Below, piece after piece: positions 9,707 through 21,086 of a DNA stretch of 64,000 nucleotides. This DNA is from Prosopocoilus inquinatus (Eukaryota > Arthropoda > Insecta > Coleoptera > Lucanidae): the NCBI GenBank assembly GCA_036172665.1, contig CM069871.1:56356713-56420712 (forward strand), given 5' to 3'. The position numbers and the translations under genes were made by a program. Below the pieces are notes generated by a model that had not been told where the DNA came from, did not search any database, and worked only from the letters and a program-made list of their open reading frames with translations. The first letter of the stretch is position 1. Every line of letters begins with the position of its first letter.

Positions 9707-10831
9707 CTGGGTGTTGTTTCACTGTGTGAAAATATTTAAACCTGTAATACATTACCATAAATGGCAACGATTGAATTCATATGTTCTTAACAAAAATTTA
9801 ATAGTTTTCGAGAAAAATGCAGTGACGGCTTTTCACTGAACCGTTTGAGAGCTGCTGGCATAGCTAAAAGTGGAACGCGGCTGCCTGTTAAATTACGATC
9901 CGAAGCCGAAGATAGGTCAGGGTCAGTACTTCACTTGATCTTGAGCAGGAATGACGTAAATCAGCCGCCCGGTCAGTTGGTTAATCAAAACGTTCACAAT
10001 GTGCCTGGATTTATAAAATTGCGATATCATTTACTGTTAAACTTTGAAAGGTTTTTTATTGCCTTTTTTTGTTTCATTCTTTTCTGATTTGGCAGTTTTG
10101 CCTTCTGTTTTCTAAAGTGGCTAAATTTGGAAATATAGTTTCTAGCCATAATGTGACTAAAATTAGTAAAATTACTGATTTGAAAAATCGATAAAATTAA
10201 CTTCGCTGCAAGTAATTACAAGCTTAAGTATATTTAAATTAAAAACTAGTGCAATTCAAGAAGCTGTGGTTCGTAATTGCCGAACAAATTAAAAGCGAGG
10301 TGTAAACAAATTGTATTCTCTCATTCCATATTATTTTTAAAAGACTTATAAAAATTTGACATTTACTTTTTTCCATGGATCGTAAGTAGTAATACTTTTA
10401 TAGCTAGCAGCGAGATTACAGGAAAAGTTTATTTACGTAAAAGATTGAAGGAAGAATATTTTTAACGCGCTTGCCTAATTGCTGCATAAATTTTCGGATT
10501 TATTCACCAATAGTTGATATCGTTAAATATATTACTTCGCTCAGTGAATTAAAATTTTAAATAAAATAATTAATAAACGATATCAGTGATTATTATTACG
10601 AAACGCTGCGTTGCAGATCGAGTGCGATATCGATGGGCGTGTTCATACCGAGAAGAAGGCGTCGTGGACCTAAATATTTTTTTCTCGAACATTTCAACAG
10701 TTCCAAACAAGTGGTCCATCCGAAATTTTTTGGCTATGATACGGTAGCCACCAAAAAATACCCGCAGAAGGTAGCATTTCGTGTACTTACACAGAGATTT
10801 TTTTATTTGCACACAGAAAAAGAACATCCTG
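9707..10831. mobile_element. family D inverted-repeat element, copy 1, interrupted
   Basis: The left part (9707-10004) and right part (about 10576-10831) are together collinear with the complete copy at 20100-20557 in reverse orientation. The right end reads AAGAACATCCTG followed by TA, and the left end follows TA as CTGGGTGTTGTTTCACTG. The two halves are separated by about 570 bp of foreign sequence that starts with a family L fragment. Open frames within it (9845-10087 plus, 10570-10839 minus, 10633-10836 plus) follow the element rather than a gene. Confidence 0.7.
10015..10189 (+). repeat. fragment of family L inside family D
   Basis: Nearly identical to 7782-7952 within element L, including AATTGCGATATCATTTAC and TTTCTAAAGTGGCTAAATTT. 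The rest of the insert (10190-10575) was not recognised. Confidence 0.75.
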
Positions 10832-10833
10832 TA

Positions 10834-12776
10834 TAACACTATGTTTCCATTGCAATCAAATTTTTAAGTTGTTCTAAATTGATCTCTGTAAGTGATCTAA
10901 TACAAAAAGCTTGATTTGGGCGAACTTACGTTGATCCTAATTAGCCGCACTTCATGATCAGAACAGTCTCGTGTTTCTTGTACAGAAAAATTACAAAATA
11001 TATTGTCTAAGCACTTAGCAGTATTGACTAATATTCTTCTAGGATCGAATATACTATGGTGAAAACCATAACATGTTATGTAGTGAGTTAATTAACTCTT
11101 CTTATATTTCTTAAGAAATATAAATTGATATCTCTTGCCAAAACTACTTTGGTATTTGCATTGTTTTGTTCTATTTCTGCTAGAATATCTTTTAGAATAC
11201 TTTAGAATAATTTTAATTTAATTAATTAATTATCATATCATGATCAGCTAAATATATTATTGAAACTTCGATAATTTTTTCGATGCTCTGTTGTTTAAAT
11301 TCATTGCAGATGCCTTTATATTTCGTTTTATGTAAATGCAGATTTCATCGCCTATACTTTCCCACTGGCAGTAACACAGTATAAATTTATAAAATTGCCT
11401 AGCAATATATTATAAAAAGAATAATTATTTTCTTGCATCTAAGGTTGGTAAAACTGATATTCAATCCAGTGGGTTGCCTCGTTCCTATTTAATATGCAAT
11501 TTGAAACTTCCTCCCCGCAAAACTAAGTCGTGACATCGCACGAAACTTCTATCCGTCACAATGAAGTAAATAGAGTGAGTTTTAGTCTGTTTCCTGAATA
11601 TTAATCTAATTCACTAAAAATGGAATCAATTCTATAGTCCTACTGATCATATAATGCAAGAACCTGTTTAATATGCTTAACTGAATTCTTCACGTGCGTG
11701 ACGTAATGAGTTACATACCCTCTTTATCCTCCCCTGATCAAGGCAACATACACAGTCCAGTTCTACCAACCTTGCTTGCATCCAATATTCGATAAGCCAT
11801 AAATTTTTCAAATTATATGTACAAACTAATTCAAAAGTTGAAGAAAAATATATTATTAGAATTTTCTGTAAATATTCCTTCCTACGTATAATTAATATTG
11901 ATATCATATCAATTTCCTTCTTGCGACATTTCAATAAGAATTCGGATAATTTAAATATTACGCCGATATAAAGTAAAGCGTTCAGATTTTCAGAGGTGTC
12001 AGGAAAATGTAGGGTCGCTGCCTCCAACGTTACCTGCAAAATGCAAAGCGGTGTAGCTTTCCAAATCTTTTAAAATGCAAACGTTATGGCTTTTAACGTG
12101 ATTGCCAGCGCAAAGCGTTACAGCTATCAAATATTTTCGGAAAGCTATCTAAACTATTGTGATACCACCTTCCAGTCATTCTATGGGTACATTAGTAAAT
12201 TCGATATTTTCAGCGATAATATATCATCAGATTATGATTAAATTTATTCGTTACTATGTATGAATCGATGTCTTCTTGATTAAATGTAAAGTGATCGAAA
12301 GATTTAAAGGCTGTTTTACATTATACTAATTTACGTAACGAGAAAATAGTACCAAAAAATATTAGCAAAGAAATGTTATGAAGCGCACACAAATACATCT
12401 GTTTCAGTACGATTTTATGAAACCGTCATTTGTTTTATTGTTTTACACTGTCTCAAAAAGTTGCTGATATACCTTTTTTCTTACATTATCATTTTAATAC
12501 GATAATGTAAAGCAGGCTTAAATGCTTGGATATTGTAACACAATCTTGAGATTGTATCTGTAATAACGTTATTACCAAAGTGTGGATTTTACAATGCTTT
12601 TACTTGAGCGTCCGTTTATTTAATTCATTAAAATTATAAATAACCTGAAATTCTTTGAATAAGTTATAGGGTAGAATAAAACACATATTCTGAGAATGTT
12701 CGTTTTAATGCCATTTGTTATGATATCTTATATTAAAACCAGTGATGTGCAGCGTAACCGAAACCGATCCATCAGA
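10834..12776. other. intergenic, no gene recognised
   Basis: The sequence is A+T-rich. A minus-strand frame of 120 codons at 11677-12039 (ATG start; contains LKCRKKEIDMISILIIRRKE) is the longest in the region. It has no recognisable motif, no splice signals that stand out and no neighbour of known function, so it is left as unsupported. An AATAAA on the minus strand (12615-12620) could serve the cuticle gene. Confidence 0.3.
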
Positions 12777-12892
12777 GCCTACCAAACAGAGGCTATATTT
12801 TAGTGTGGGGGAGCAGCTCAGTCTAGGACTCTAATATCAGATTACGCTGCTCCCCTCTCTAAACATGGCCTTCTCTGTAGTAGGCAGTGGTG
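12777..12892. repeat. foldback sequence just downstream of the cuticle gene
   Basis: GGGGAGCAG (12807-12815) pairs perfectly with CTGCTCCCC (12847-12855). The pairing continues imperfectly outwards for about 40 nt per arm (GCCTAC...CAGAGGC against GCCTAC...GAAGGCC). It lies 54 bases beyond the stop codon of the cuticle gene and could fall in its 3' untranslated region, or be a small MITE. Confidence 0.6.
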
Positions 12893-12945
12893 GAACTCGA
12901 ATGGCTCCGGTTCCATTTTGCATCTCTGATTAGCACATTAGATCG

Positions 12946-13698
12946 TTAATATTTGTATCCATCTTTGCTCGTCGGCGCTACGCCTTCAGGATTATTGTAA
13001 TACCTCCGGTAAGCAGCGTAGGGGTTGGTAAGATATGATTTCTGTAGGGGGATGTGGTTTCCGCTGGGTTGAAATCCATTCTCGTCAGCGACGTAGTTAG
13101 TGGTGTAGGTTTGACCATTTGGTGCCACGTACGAATAGGATCCTTGAACGACCGTAGCTGGATTGGGTGAGTCTATATGTTTCAGTTGGCCGACTTCCTG
13201 TTGTTTTATTCCATTTTCGGTTTCGTAATCGAACTGATAATTGCCGGTGCCTTCGTTATTGTTGTTATAACGCAAAATTCTCGCTTGGTTGTAGTAGGAA
13301 GGGGCGGCGCCGTTGTAATACCTGTTAGAATATGGGTAGTTGCTGTTGTAAGGATAACCATTTTGATAGGCGGATGATGAGTAGGGGTAGTTAGGGTTAT
13401 AAGGATAGTTAGAATTGTATGGATAGTTAGAATTGTACGGATAGTTAGTATTGTACGGATAGTTAGTATTGTACCGGTAATTAGAATTGTATGGATAATT
13501 AGAATTGTAAGGATAGTTAGAATTGTATGGGTAATTAGAATTATATGCATAGTTCGAAGGATTGTATGGAAAATTTGAATATCCATAAGGATAATTAAAG
13601 GGCTGATTACGATAATTCACATTGTTCGTAGTAGGTGGTACATAAGTCTTATCGAGTCGTTCTCCTAGAGCACCGATGGCAAATGTAGCAAACAGCAA
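12946..13698 (-). CDS. RR-1 cuticular protein (CPR family), exon 2
   Basis: This is the main exon of a secreted structural cuticle protein that binds chitin. Joined to the nine coding bases of exon 1 it gives 253 residues. Residues 1 to about 15 are a signal peptide (MFLLLFATFAIGALG). Residues about 45-125 are an Asn/Tyr/Pro-rich region with some ten NYPYNS hexapeptides. Residues about 156-220 are the Rebers-Riddiford chitin-binding domain (NYQFDYETENG at its start). The extended consensus G-x8-G-x6-Y-x-A-x-E-x-G-F-x7-P is fully kept (GSYSYVAPNG, then YVADENGF), as in soft-cuticle RR-1 proteins. The C terminus ends EGVAPTSKDGYKY. The splice acceptor is TTTTTTTGTTATAG before 13698. The length and two-exon layout, with a tiny first exon ending in the signal peptide, are typical for the family. 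The frame is intact. Confidence 0.95.
   Translation of the reverse strand: MLFATFAIGALGERLDKTYVPPTTNNVNYRNQPFNYPYGYSNFPYNPSNYAYNSNYPYNSNYPYNSNYPYNSNYRYNTNYPYNTNYPYNSNYPYNSNYPYNPNYPYSSSAYQNGYPYNSNYPYSNRYYNGAAPSYYNQARILRYNNNNEGTGNYQFDYETENGIKQQEVGQLKHIDSPNPATVVQGSYSYVAPNGQTYTTNYVADENGFQPSGNHIPLQKSYLTNPYAAYRRYYNNPEGVAPTSKDGYKY
13383..13560 (-). repeat. in-frame 18-bp minisatellite in the cuticle gene
   Basis: Tandem 18-bp units encode Asn-Tyr-Pro-Tyr-Asn-Ser/Thr, about ten copies with silent and conservative changes (one unit has Arg for Pro, one has Ala). Each unit keeps the frame, so copy-number change would alter protein length without breaking the gene. Confidence 0.85.
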
Positions 13699-13758
13699 CT
13701 ATAACAAAAAAAGAGTTTTAAAAGACTCTAGATAATTTAAATGAAACCTAACACTTAC

Positions 13759-13767
13759 CAAAAACAT
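13759..13767 (-). CDS. RR-1 cuticular protein, exon 1 coding part
   Basis: ATGTTTTTG, followed at once by the donor GTAAGTG. Splicing over the 60-bp intron (13699-13758) gives MFL joined to LLFATFAIG, a textbook signal peptide. The long exon alone has no ATG in this position, so this micro-exon supplies the start codon. The intron is phase 0. Confidence 0.92.
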
Positions 13768-13800
13768 TCTTGCAGCGTACCGTAGAGAAAAACCTACGAG

Positions 13801-13836
13801 ACTGTTAGAATTGAGCTTTTGTTTTTTGCTTTTATA
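13801..13836 (-). promoter_or_regulatory. core promoter of the cuticle gene (TATA box and initiator)
   Basis: TATAAAAG lies at 13829-13836 on the minus strand. An ACAGT arthropod-type initiator lies at 13801-13805, about 33 bases downstream. Transcription from there would leave a leader of roughly 36 bases before the ATG at 13767. Strong TATA promoters are usual for cuticle protein genes, which are switched on briefly at moults. Confidence 0.7.
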
Positions 13837-13869
13837 GTAACAGCGATGAATCAAATCCGCCTAATTATT

Positions 13870-15526
13870 TTCTATAATTAAGTTAAAATTTCACAAGAAG
13901 GAGCCTCAAGGTAAGGACGCCAAAGTGCACTAGTTCGCCTATTTCTAACAGAAATTTGCACGGTAAGTGCCGGAAGCGATTGCACACAGGGTTGGGGGAT
14001 TGTTTAAGTGAGAACGAATTTCTAAGTTATCGACAAATTTACCGCAGTTTCATTGATGTACGCGCATGATTGATTACAATTGACATGTAATTACTCTACA
14101 TTCGCTACATTAATAACAACGGAAATCTGGGCAATAAATTTTTATTTGGCAGTTCTAACAGATCATTATTTTTTGTACGTGACGATCATTCGGAGCAATA
14201 AATTTCAATAATATGAATTTCGTGAAGTTATTTCGTAGTTTGTTTATTAAATGTCATCATCTTACAGAGAGTTATTGTTAATATTTGCAAGGGGGCGTAA
14301 CTTTTACATCTGGCAGATTTGTTGCCGAAGATATTTAAATTCAAACGTAATTAATTTTTGCTGTTATTTATTAATTTACTAAGGCGTAATATATAATTAG
14401 AATTGAGACCTTGCTGAAGTTTCTTCTTTTATTGTTTCTTTTTTCCTTAATAATAATTAAAAGTTTGAATGTTAATTAAACGATAGAAAAAATTTATGAA
14501 CCGTTGCATTGCTCAATGACATATTTAAATAATGGAAGGCTCACTGTCTTTACGTAATGAAAACGTATATTATGCTTTGAATTTGTATTTTAATTTTACT
14601 TCAATTTTATAATTTATTTCGCGTCGCAGTTAATAAAATTTGAAACTGATGTTTAGTTCCAGTTTTATTCCGAATTGGGGAGCAGCTGCAAATAGAGCAA
14701 TCGAATGTGGATCGCGGTTTTGAAGGGTTCGTTGCGGTTTGAAAACATGACTTTCTGTTAAGTTCCGAATTTCGTAATTACAACTTCTACATGATTCAGA
14801 AGAATTGGAAAAAGTCGTGATTAAACACGAATTGATTATTTTCGTTTTCCATTGTCACAGAGCTGCTGTATTTTTTACGAGTGTTGCCAAAATTTTATAA
14901 AAACAAATAAAAATAGTTCACAAAATCAAAAATAAATATACGAGTATCCCAGCAAGTGTGGCGAACTTAAAACACACAAAATACTTTTAAATTTTCCTTG
15001 TTTGGTGGGGAGGTGAAAACTTGAGAACAGAGGGTGAAAAATCTGAAAGTGTTTTTAAATTCTGCATGAAAAAGTGCATTCGAAAGAACGAGTAACAGAA
15101 ATGTATAAGTAATAAAAATATATAAGAATAAAGAACAGAAACAAAACTTCAAAATTTTCGTTTTTTTGGTATAACTCCTGAACTACACGAATTTTTTTAA
15201 ACTTCAAAATAGTTTATAACTACCCTAATATACAAACTGTTCAAAAATAATTCGACACTTTGCTAACTTTTTTATTATTAAAGTTACAGATACGGTTAAA
15301 TTAGCAAACCAGTAGTACTTTTTGCCCTGATTGCAACGATGCACAAAAAAGCAATTGAACATCGCGTTTACGAAATAAAGGGAAAATAACACTTTTTTAA
15401 GTGGAACATACTATATATTATTTCTTCCGGTTGAGCTTGAATGATAATTAAATCCTTTTGTTATTAAAAAAATTTGCACGGCTTTTCTCGACATCTAATT
15501 TTCGAGAAAGAGGACTAGGACGGGTG
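13870..15526. other. upstream region of the cuticle gene and intergenic DNA; no gene seen
   Basis: The sequence is strongly A+T-rich with short spurious open frames (for example 14967-15152 minus). Any distal regulatory elements of the cuticle gene would be expected here, but none can be identified from the sequence alone. Confidence 0.4.
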
Positions 15527-17262
15527 CATAGTGGTTCGTTTGGCCAATCTAGCTGGAAAAAAATATTTTTCCGCTTTGCTCTACATTTTTGTTCATAAAT
15601 AGTATTATTGCGTATTTTGAAATAATGTAGAAGCATTTATACAGTGTAATCTCCATTAACGGACACCTGATTAACAGATAACTTGCAGTAATGGGCAGTT
15701 TTTTGTAGTACCGAAGCAGAATATATGAAAAAGTGTACGAAAAGAGGAAATATGATGAATCAACATTTTTATTACTGTAAATATCGTTTTCCATGACTGA
15801 ATACATACGTTTCTGATATAAAAAGTTACTTTTTTAATCAAACCTACATGAAAATTCATGTCAATCGTCCGCTAAACAAACGAATATTTAGTTCATCTCT
15901 TGAATATTTTTCAGCTATTCTTGAAAGAATTTCATTTTCCTAACGGAGTACATGCAATCTAAAAAATTAAAAAAAAAATATAATAGTACTGCCTTGCACT
16001 AAAGTAAAGAGAAATAATGTAACTAATATACAGGGAGATTCAAGCAACTCATTCATTAAAAGTTTACGGACTTCCTCTTTGAATTTCTATTTCATATTAT
16101 AAGTTAGCGGTAAAGATCTATTAAAATATAATATTTCCAATTTTCGGGTACTTCCGCTTGTACCGGAACTTACTGTCAACTTTCTTATTTTAAATGGAAT
16201 ACCCCATTTTTTATTGCATTTTCGAAGTGCTCATGACATTCTAAAAATATTTTGTGTAACATGTGATACAAGAAAAATTAGCCGTTTTAGAGGTATTTCC
16301 ATTTTTTAAAAAAAAGTTCAATGTTGCAGTACCTTATTTATGATCTGCCATCTTTGTGTAACAAAAGCCACAATTTCAATTTTTGGCCTGTAGTAGGCTA
16401 TAATCATAGGCTTTCAGGTGATATCTAATTTTATACAAAATTGTTTACGGGCTGGTTTAAAAGTAACTTCTATTCAAACTGATTTCAACTGTCGAAAAGT
16501 CATGTTTTTTAAAGAAAATACCCAGTATATTTTTATACAATACGAATTACAATTAAATGTTCTTTCGAACTGTTTTAGCATTCCCTGTACCCATCTCTTA
16601 CCTTTCTCTTCTTATTCATGATTTTCTCTTTGACATATAAATTTCTTTTACTTTTTAGTGTTATTCCTAAATAGCGTACACGAAAATTTTACAAAATGAG
16701 ATTTTTTAAATTAATTTCTGACTGTAATTTCAATTTCATTTAAAAAACCGAAAAATAATATTTAAATACATATCTGTCATCTGAATTTTTTATTTACATA
16801 TGCCGTATGTATTATAATTCTTGGTATGATTTTTTACACATTTACAGAGAGAAATTTACACTTACGAAACAAAATTTTATGAAAACTAATAAATAAATCA
16901 AAAATATTGAAAATAATACACAATTTGTTGGTTATAATATTGCCTCTAAGTGGTTCTCTGCTATTATTTATTCTGTCTCAGTAATAACATGTTTTCCTCG
17001 ATATAACAATTTTTTTTTTATTAACTTCTTAAATTGTCGGTTTTTTATCGTCAAAAACGTTTAATGTGTCTATGTTTGAATATTTATTTTTTGATTCTTC
17101 GTAGCGATTAAATTGTGTTTTTTTATTCCTACGAGACGGATAATTTCAAAAATTATAATTTCTCTAGTTTTCATAGCCCACTATTTAAAAACAACACCGA
17201 AAAATGGAAAAAAATTAGGTATTAAAAAGAAATTATCGATAACCAGCGAACTATAAGAGATA

Positions 17263-17691
17263 AATAGATAAAATAGCGACATCTTACGATCGCTTTTTGA
17301 CCTGACATTGCAGTAGGATAGACAAATTGAAACGGGATTTGCTCCCAATAAGTCCCCCATGCAAGGCGGCCATGCTTGCTGTCAAAGCATAATGAAAGTT
17401 TTTAAAAAAAAATTTGTGCAAATCGTTTTTGATTGCGGTGAAAACCTCGACTTATTAGGAGCAAATCCTACTGCAATGTCAGGTCAAAATGCGATCGTGA
17501 GATGTCGCTATTTTATCTAGTCATCACTCTTACATCGCATTTGCGAATAAATTGGACAAGTCGTTTTTGTTTTCAGTGGGAATGTCGAGCTACTTTTCTG
17601 CTGAAGAAGCCCCAAGCAATGCTGAAGCAGCTGTGCAGAGGGTGCTCGAGGTTTTCACTGCAATCAAAAACGATTTGCACAAAAATTATTT
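17263..17691. mobile_element. hammerhead-bearing snap-back element (retrozyme-like), family C, copy 1, decayed
   Basis: TATAAGAGATA (11 bp) stands at 17252-17262 and again at 17692-17702, so this is one insertion. In terms of the 312-bp monomer (parts U, V, W; see 25691-26421) it reads U, V and part of W, then switches strand to part of U', all of W' and the start of V'. Its ribozyme (17585-17649) has lost essential bases. Confidence 0.8.
17585..17649 (+). ncRNA. decayed type I hammerhead ribozyme
   Basis: Same layout as the copy at 26310-26374. The stem II strand GGGCT has become ATGCT and no longer pairs fully, GAAA is GAAG, and the cleavage triplet GTC is GTG, which hammerheads do not cut. 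CTGAAGA and the outer stem I (TCGAGC with GCTCGA) remain. Confidence 0.75.
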
Positions 17692-18749
17692 TATAAGAGA
17701 TAGGTATAGGGAATGCTAATACAGGACGAAAGAACATTTAATCCTGAGTCACATGGTATAAAAATATACTAGGCGTTCCATTTAAAAAACATGACTTTTC
17801 GACAATTAAAATTAGTTCGAATAGAAGTTACTTTTCAACCAGTCTGCAAGTAATCAAGTGCAAAACTGGATATGATCTGAAATAATGTTACTGTAGCCTA
17901 CTACATGCCAAAAATGGACATCATGGTTTTTGTTGCACAAAGATGGCAGTATCATAACCAAGGTTGTGCAAGTCGGAGTTATTTTTAAAAAATGAAAATA
18001 TCTCAGAAACGGTTAATTTTCGTTTCATGTTTCACAAAATACTTTTAAAATTTTATGAAGATTTCAAAAATTCATTAAAAAATGGGGTGTTCCATTTAAA
18101 ATAAGAAAGTTGGCAGCAACTTCCGGTATAAGCGGAAGTGTCCGAAAATTGAAAATATTATGCTTTGATAGATCATCATCGTTAACTTATAACTGCAAAA
18201 TATGAAACATAAATTCAAAGGAGAAGTCCATAAACTTTTAATGAAATGGTTTCCTGAATCTCCCTGTATGTATAAAATTTAGCCTGGATATGTCTGGATA
18301 CATATAGTTACACTTACAAGGGTATTTATTAATTTTTATACAAAATCAAATAGTACCTACCCTTTAGGCTGGTCTAGTCCACCACCCAAAAAAACAGTTT
18401 TTCCTTTTTTTCGGTATTAAACTGAACTTTTGGTTAATGTGTAATATGTCAAAATACGCGCCTTTTAAATCTCTAGGAGGCTGATCTAATTTCATTTGCG
18501 AAAAAAATTATATTGCGCTGTAATTTTGAAAAAACACATTTTATAATTTTTTTTCCTATTTTCGATGTCTAAATAAACAACAAATTAAAAGAAATTTATC
18601 ACAATAGTAAAGGATATAATTCTGGAGGGGGCCAAACAAATATTAATGCATATAAAATATAAATTAATATTATAAATTATTAGACCAAAAAAATACGAAA
18701 ATTCGATTATCAATTTTGTCCAGCTAGATTGGCCAAACAAACTACTGTG

Positions 18750-20099
18750 AGGTGGTCTGTAACACCTGGTATATGAGGAAAACGAAAATTTATTACGAAC
18801 ATTATAAACGTTGTAAGAAGAAGGCAAGACCGGATTATTTTATATCACTTGCACGGAGATTCAGTTTCGTTATCGCTGTTAAAACAATTGCCCAGGTGTT
18901 ATATTTTGAAGAGTTAAAATCATTAAGTATTAGAAATTACAAAATAATACTCCTAAGAGTTTTATCAAGAAGAAAAGTTCCTATGGAAAATGCATTAAGT
19001 TCGCTTACGTAAAATTTTCTAACGTGCTATAATTTATTATCAAAAGTGTCGAACAAAGTTTTAAAGTATGTTCTAAACGTTTGCAGAACACCTGCATTCA
19101 GCCACCATAAATAATACCTACAATGATCTCTATCTCTTGTTAACCAATGGCGTTCTTAATCGTACTTATCTATTTTGCTGTTTCAATGGACTACATGGAC
19201 TGTGAAACTATTTTGAGTCAATTGGGTTTCGGCTTACGGCTCGTTTTCTAAATCTTGATGCGTGTGCTTTAAAATCACATCTTATGAATCCTGTTTTTTT
19301 ATTATAGGTACTTTTATTACGTAACATAAGATATAATTTGGAATGTAATTGTAAATGAATTTATTCTTTCGGTGTCCTGTATTACCATTTTTATAGCCAT
19401 AGAATTTAGCAAAAAAAAAAAAAATCAGTAGGACCTATGACATTTATGTATGCAGTCTATACCTAGTCTGTTCTAAAGAGAGAGGCAAACTAATAAAATA
19501 CGTGAGTGGTGAAAAAGCGGCGATTATTCACATAGAATCAACAACAAATATTAATGATAAAGTGAGACCCTTGAAGCGAAGACCTTGTAAATGTGCGACG
19601 AGGAATAGGGTAGTTGGGGTTAACACAAAAGATAAATCACAAAAATTGAATGTAAGTTCAAAGAAGATAATATCCACAGCTTACGGTTAGGTCTTTCCCG
19701 CGTTATTGTTCTAATAGTTTACGAATTCGGGGTTCGCAAGAACAATCATCGTTAAATAAGGAAAAGATAAGTTAGTTTCAGGAAAAATCAGCGACGAAAG
19801 AATTAAATAAAATCTACGAAATGAATTAACTCTCTTTTCATCCCGGGAAATCTTTTCAAACAGTTTGAGACGTTGCTGGAACCATTTTTCAAAACCCATT
19901 GCACGCTAGAGGTCGCAGCAAGCCAAATTTACATTGTTTTTCTCCGGAGCATAACTCACTCTCCTTGAGCCAGTGGAATATTGAAAAAAGAATTTTGCAA
20001 AAATGGCACTTTTGGCTTCGCACAGACAATCCAAATTACAAGGGAATCAAAACGTGCTTTATCTTTACGTACCTGACAGTAATTCATACGCTTATTATA
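18750..20099. other. intergenic, no gene recognised
   Basis: Three open frames occur: 18752-19012 plus, 19502-19690 plus (basic, with RPLKRRPCKCATRNRVVG) and 19711-19899 minus. None shows a family motif. The second has a coding-like composition but starts with GTG and stands alone. Confidence 0.3.
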
Positions 20100-20557
20100 C
20101 AGGGTGTTCTTTTACTGTGTGCAAATAAAAACCTCAGTATAAGTACACGAAATGCTACCTTCTGCGGGTACTTTTTGGTGGCTACCGTATCTTAGTCAAA
20201 AAATGTCGGATGGACCACTTGTATGGAACTGCTGAATTGTGCGACAAAGATAGGAAAGTCAACTTCGCCTTCCTCTCGGTATGAACACGCCCAACGATAC
20301 CGCACTTGATTTTCAACGCAGTGTTTCGTAATAATAATCGAAGTTAATTTAAATTGTAAACGTTTTGACTGACCAGCTGATCGGAGCGGTTGATTTACGT
20401 CGTTCGTGCTCAAGATCAAATGAAACACTGACCCTGCCCTACCTTGGCTTCGGGTCATAATTGAAGAGGCAGCAAGAGAACATATGAGTTCAATCGTTGC
20501 CATTTATGGTGATATATTAAAGGTTTAAATATTTGCGTACAGGAAAAGAACACTCTG
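20100..20557. mobile_element. TA-flanked inverted-repeat element, family D, complete copy
   Basis: The left end is CAGGGTGTTCTTTTACTGTG. The right end reads inward CAGAGTGTTCTTTTCCTGTA. TA lies on both sides and the inverted repeats run over about 37 bp. At 458 bp it is MITE-sized. It is homologous over its length to the interrupted copy at 9707-10831. The minus-strand open frame 20192-20503 is the element itself and has no known domain. Confidence 0.85.
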
Positions 20558-20894
20558 TATTACTGGAACTAAATGAAATTGATATCTTGTTTATGTAAAT
20601 TATCGCAATTTAAATTGAAAAGCTTTTATTTTAAAAACGGAGTAATTAGTAGTTTCTTTGTACAGAAATATACAAACTGTTCTGTATAAACCATTACTCG
20701 TTTTACACGAACCAAATAATAAGTACCAGGTGTCTTATTTTTAATGATAAGGAAAACTCAGTTCAAACTGATGATTTTCAAGTTAGGCCAGAGTTCATAG
20801 TTTCACAAAAAGCAATACAGAGCAAGTTACTTGTTTAGGAAAACCGCTTGTAGAAGTCACCTGTATATGGTCAGTTTTGTGTCATATTTTTCTT

Positions 20895-21086
20895 TTATCT
20901 GTGGTGTTCGCCCAGTCCTAAGTCATAGACTTATCAGGACCTCAGGAGCGGAAGTGTATTTTTGTGTGTGGAAGGTGTTCCATGGCTTTGTTACTTCCAA
21001 ACCGACCTCCCGAGAAGTATCTCGAGTGAGTGCGAACCCACGACCTTACGATTGGCGGTCCCTTACCATTGAACCGTTCAGGCGTT
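20895..21086 (-). repeat. tRNA-derived SINE, copy 1
   Basis: On the minus strand the head reads GAACGGTTCAATGGTAAGGG (A-box region), followed by GGTCGTGGGTTCGCACTC (B box GGTTCG). A tail of about 110 bp follows and is shared with a second copy at 61858-62060, for example AGATA, TTCTCGG and GTCTATGACTTAGGACT. These are pol III internal promoter elements of a tRNA-like head. The plus-strand frame 20831-21097 is a by-product. Confidence 0.7.

Larger units (their letters stand above)
16031..18266. mobile_element. foldback element with terminal inverted repeats of about 570 bp, family B
   Basis: The element starts CAGGGAGATTCA, ends TGAATCTCCCTG and is flanked by TA. The arms stay alignable from the tips to about 16610 on the left and back to about 17703 on the right. 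Shared internal landmarks include TTTCTTATTTTAAATGGAA, GCCATCTTTGTG and GTCGAAAAGTCATG. Identity is perhaps three quarters, so the copy is old. The middle (16611-17250) has no open frame of note. A family C element (17263-17691) was later inserted next to the right arm. No transposase seen. Confidence 0.8.
15527..18749. mobile_element. outer inverted repeat pair, family K, enclosing element B
   Basis: CATAGTGGTTCGTTTGGCC at 15527 and CACAGTAGTTTGTTTGGCC read inward from 18749 continue into the shared CAATCTAGCTGGA. This gives an inverted pair of about 31 bp. The CA-rich GTGGTT tips resemble hAT-type ends, but I see no convincing 8-bp duplication. Element B (16031-18266) lies inside. The remaining K interior (15558-16030, 18267-18718) shows no coding motif. 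Confidence 0.5.

Noticed and set aside
11677..12039. 120-codon minus-strand frame as a gene
   Set aside because: No domain, no splice or promoter signals, and composition compatible with chance in a long stop-poor stretch.
13206..13586. Ile/Thr-rich 126-codon frame overlapping the cuticle gene
   Set aside because: It is an out-of-frame reading of the 18-bp minisatellite on the same strand as the real exon.
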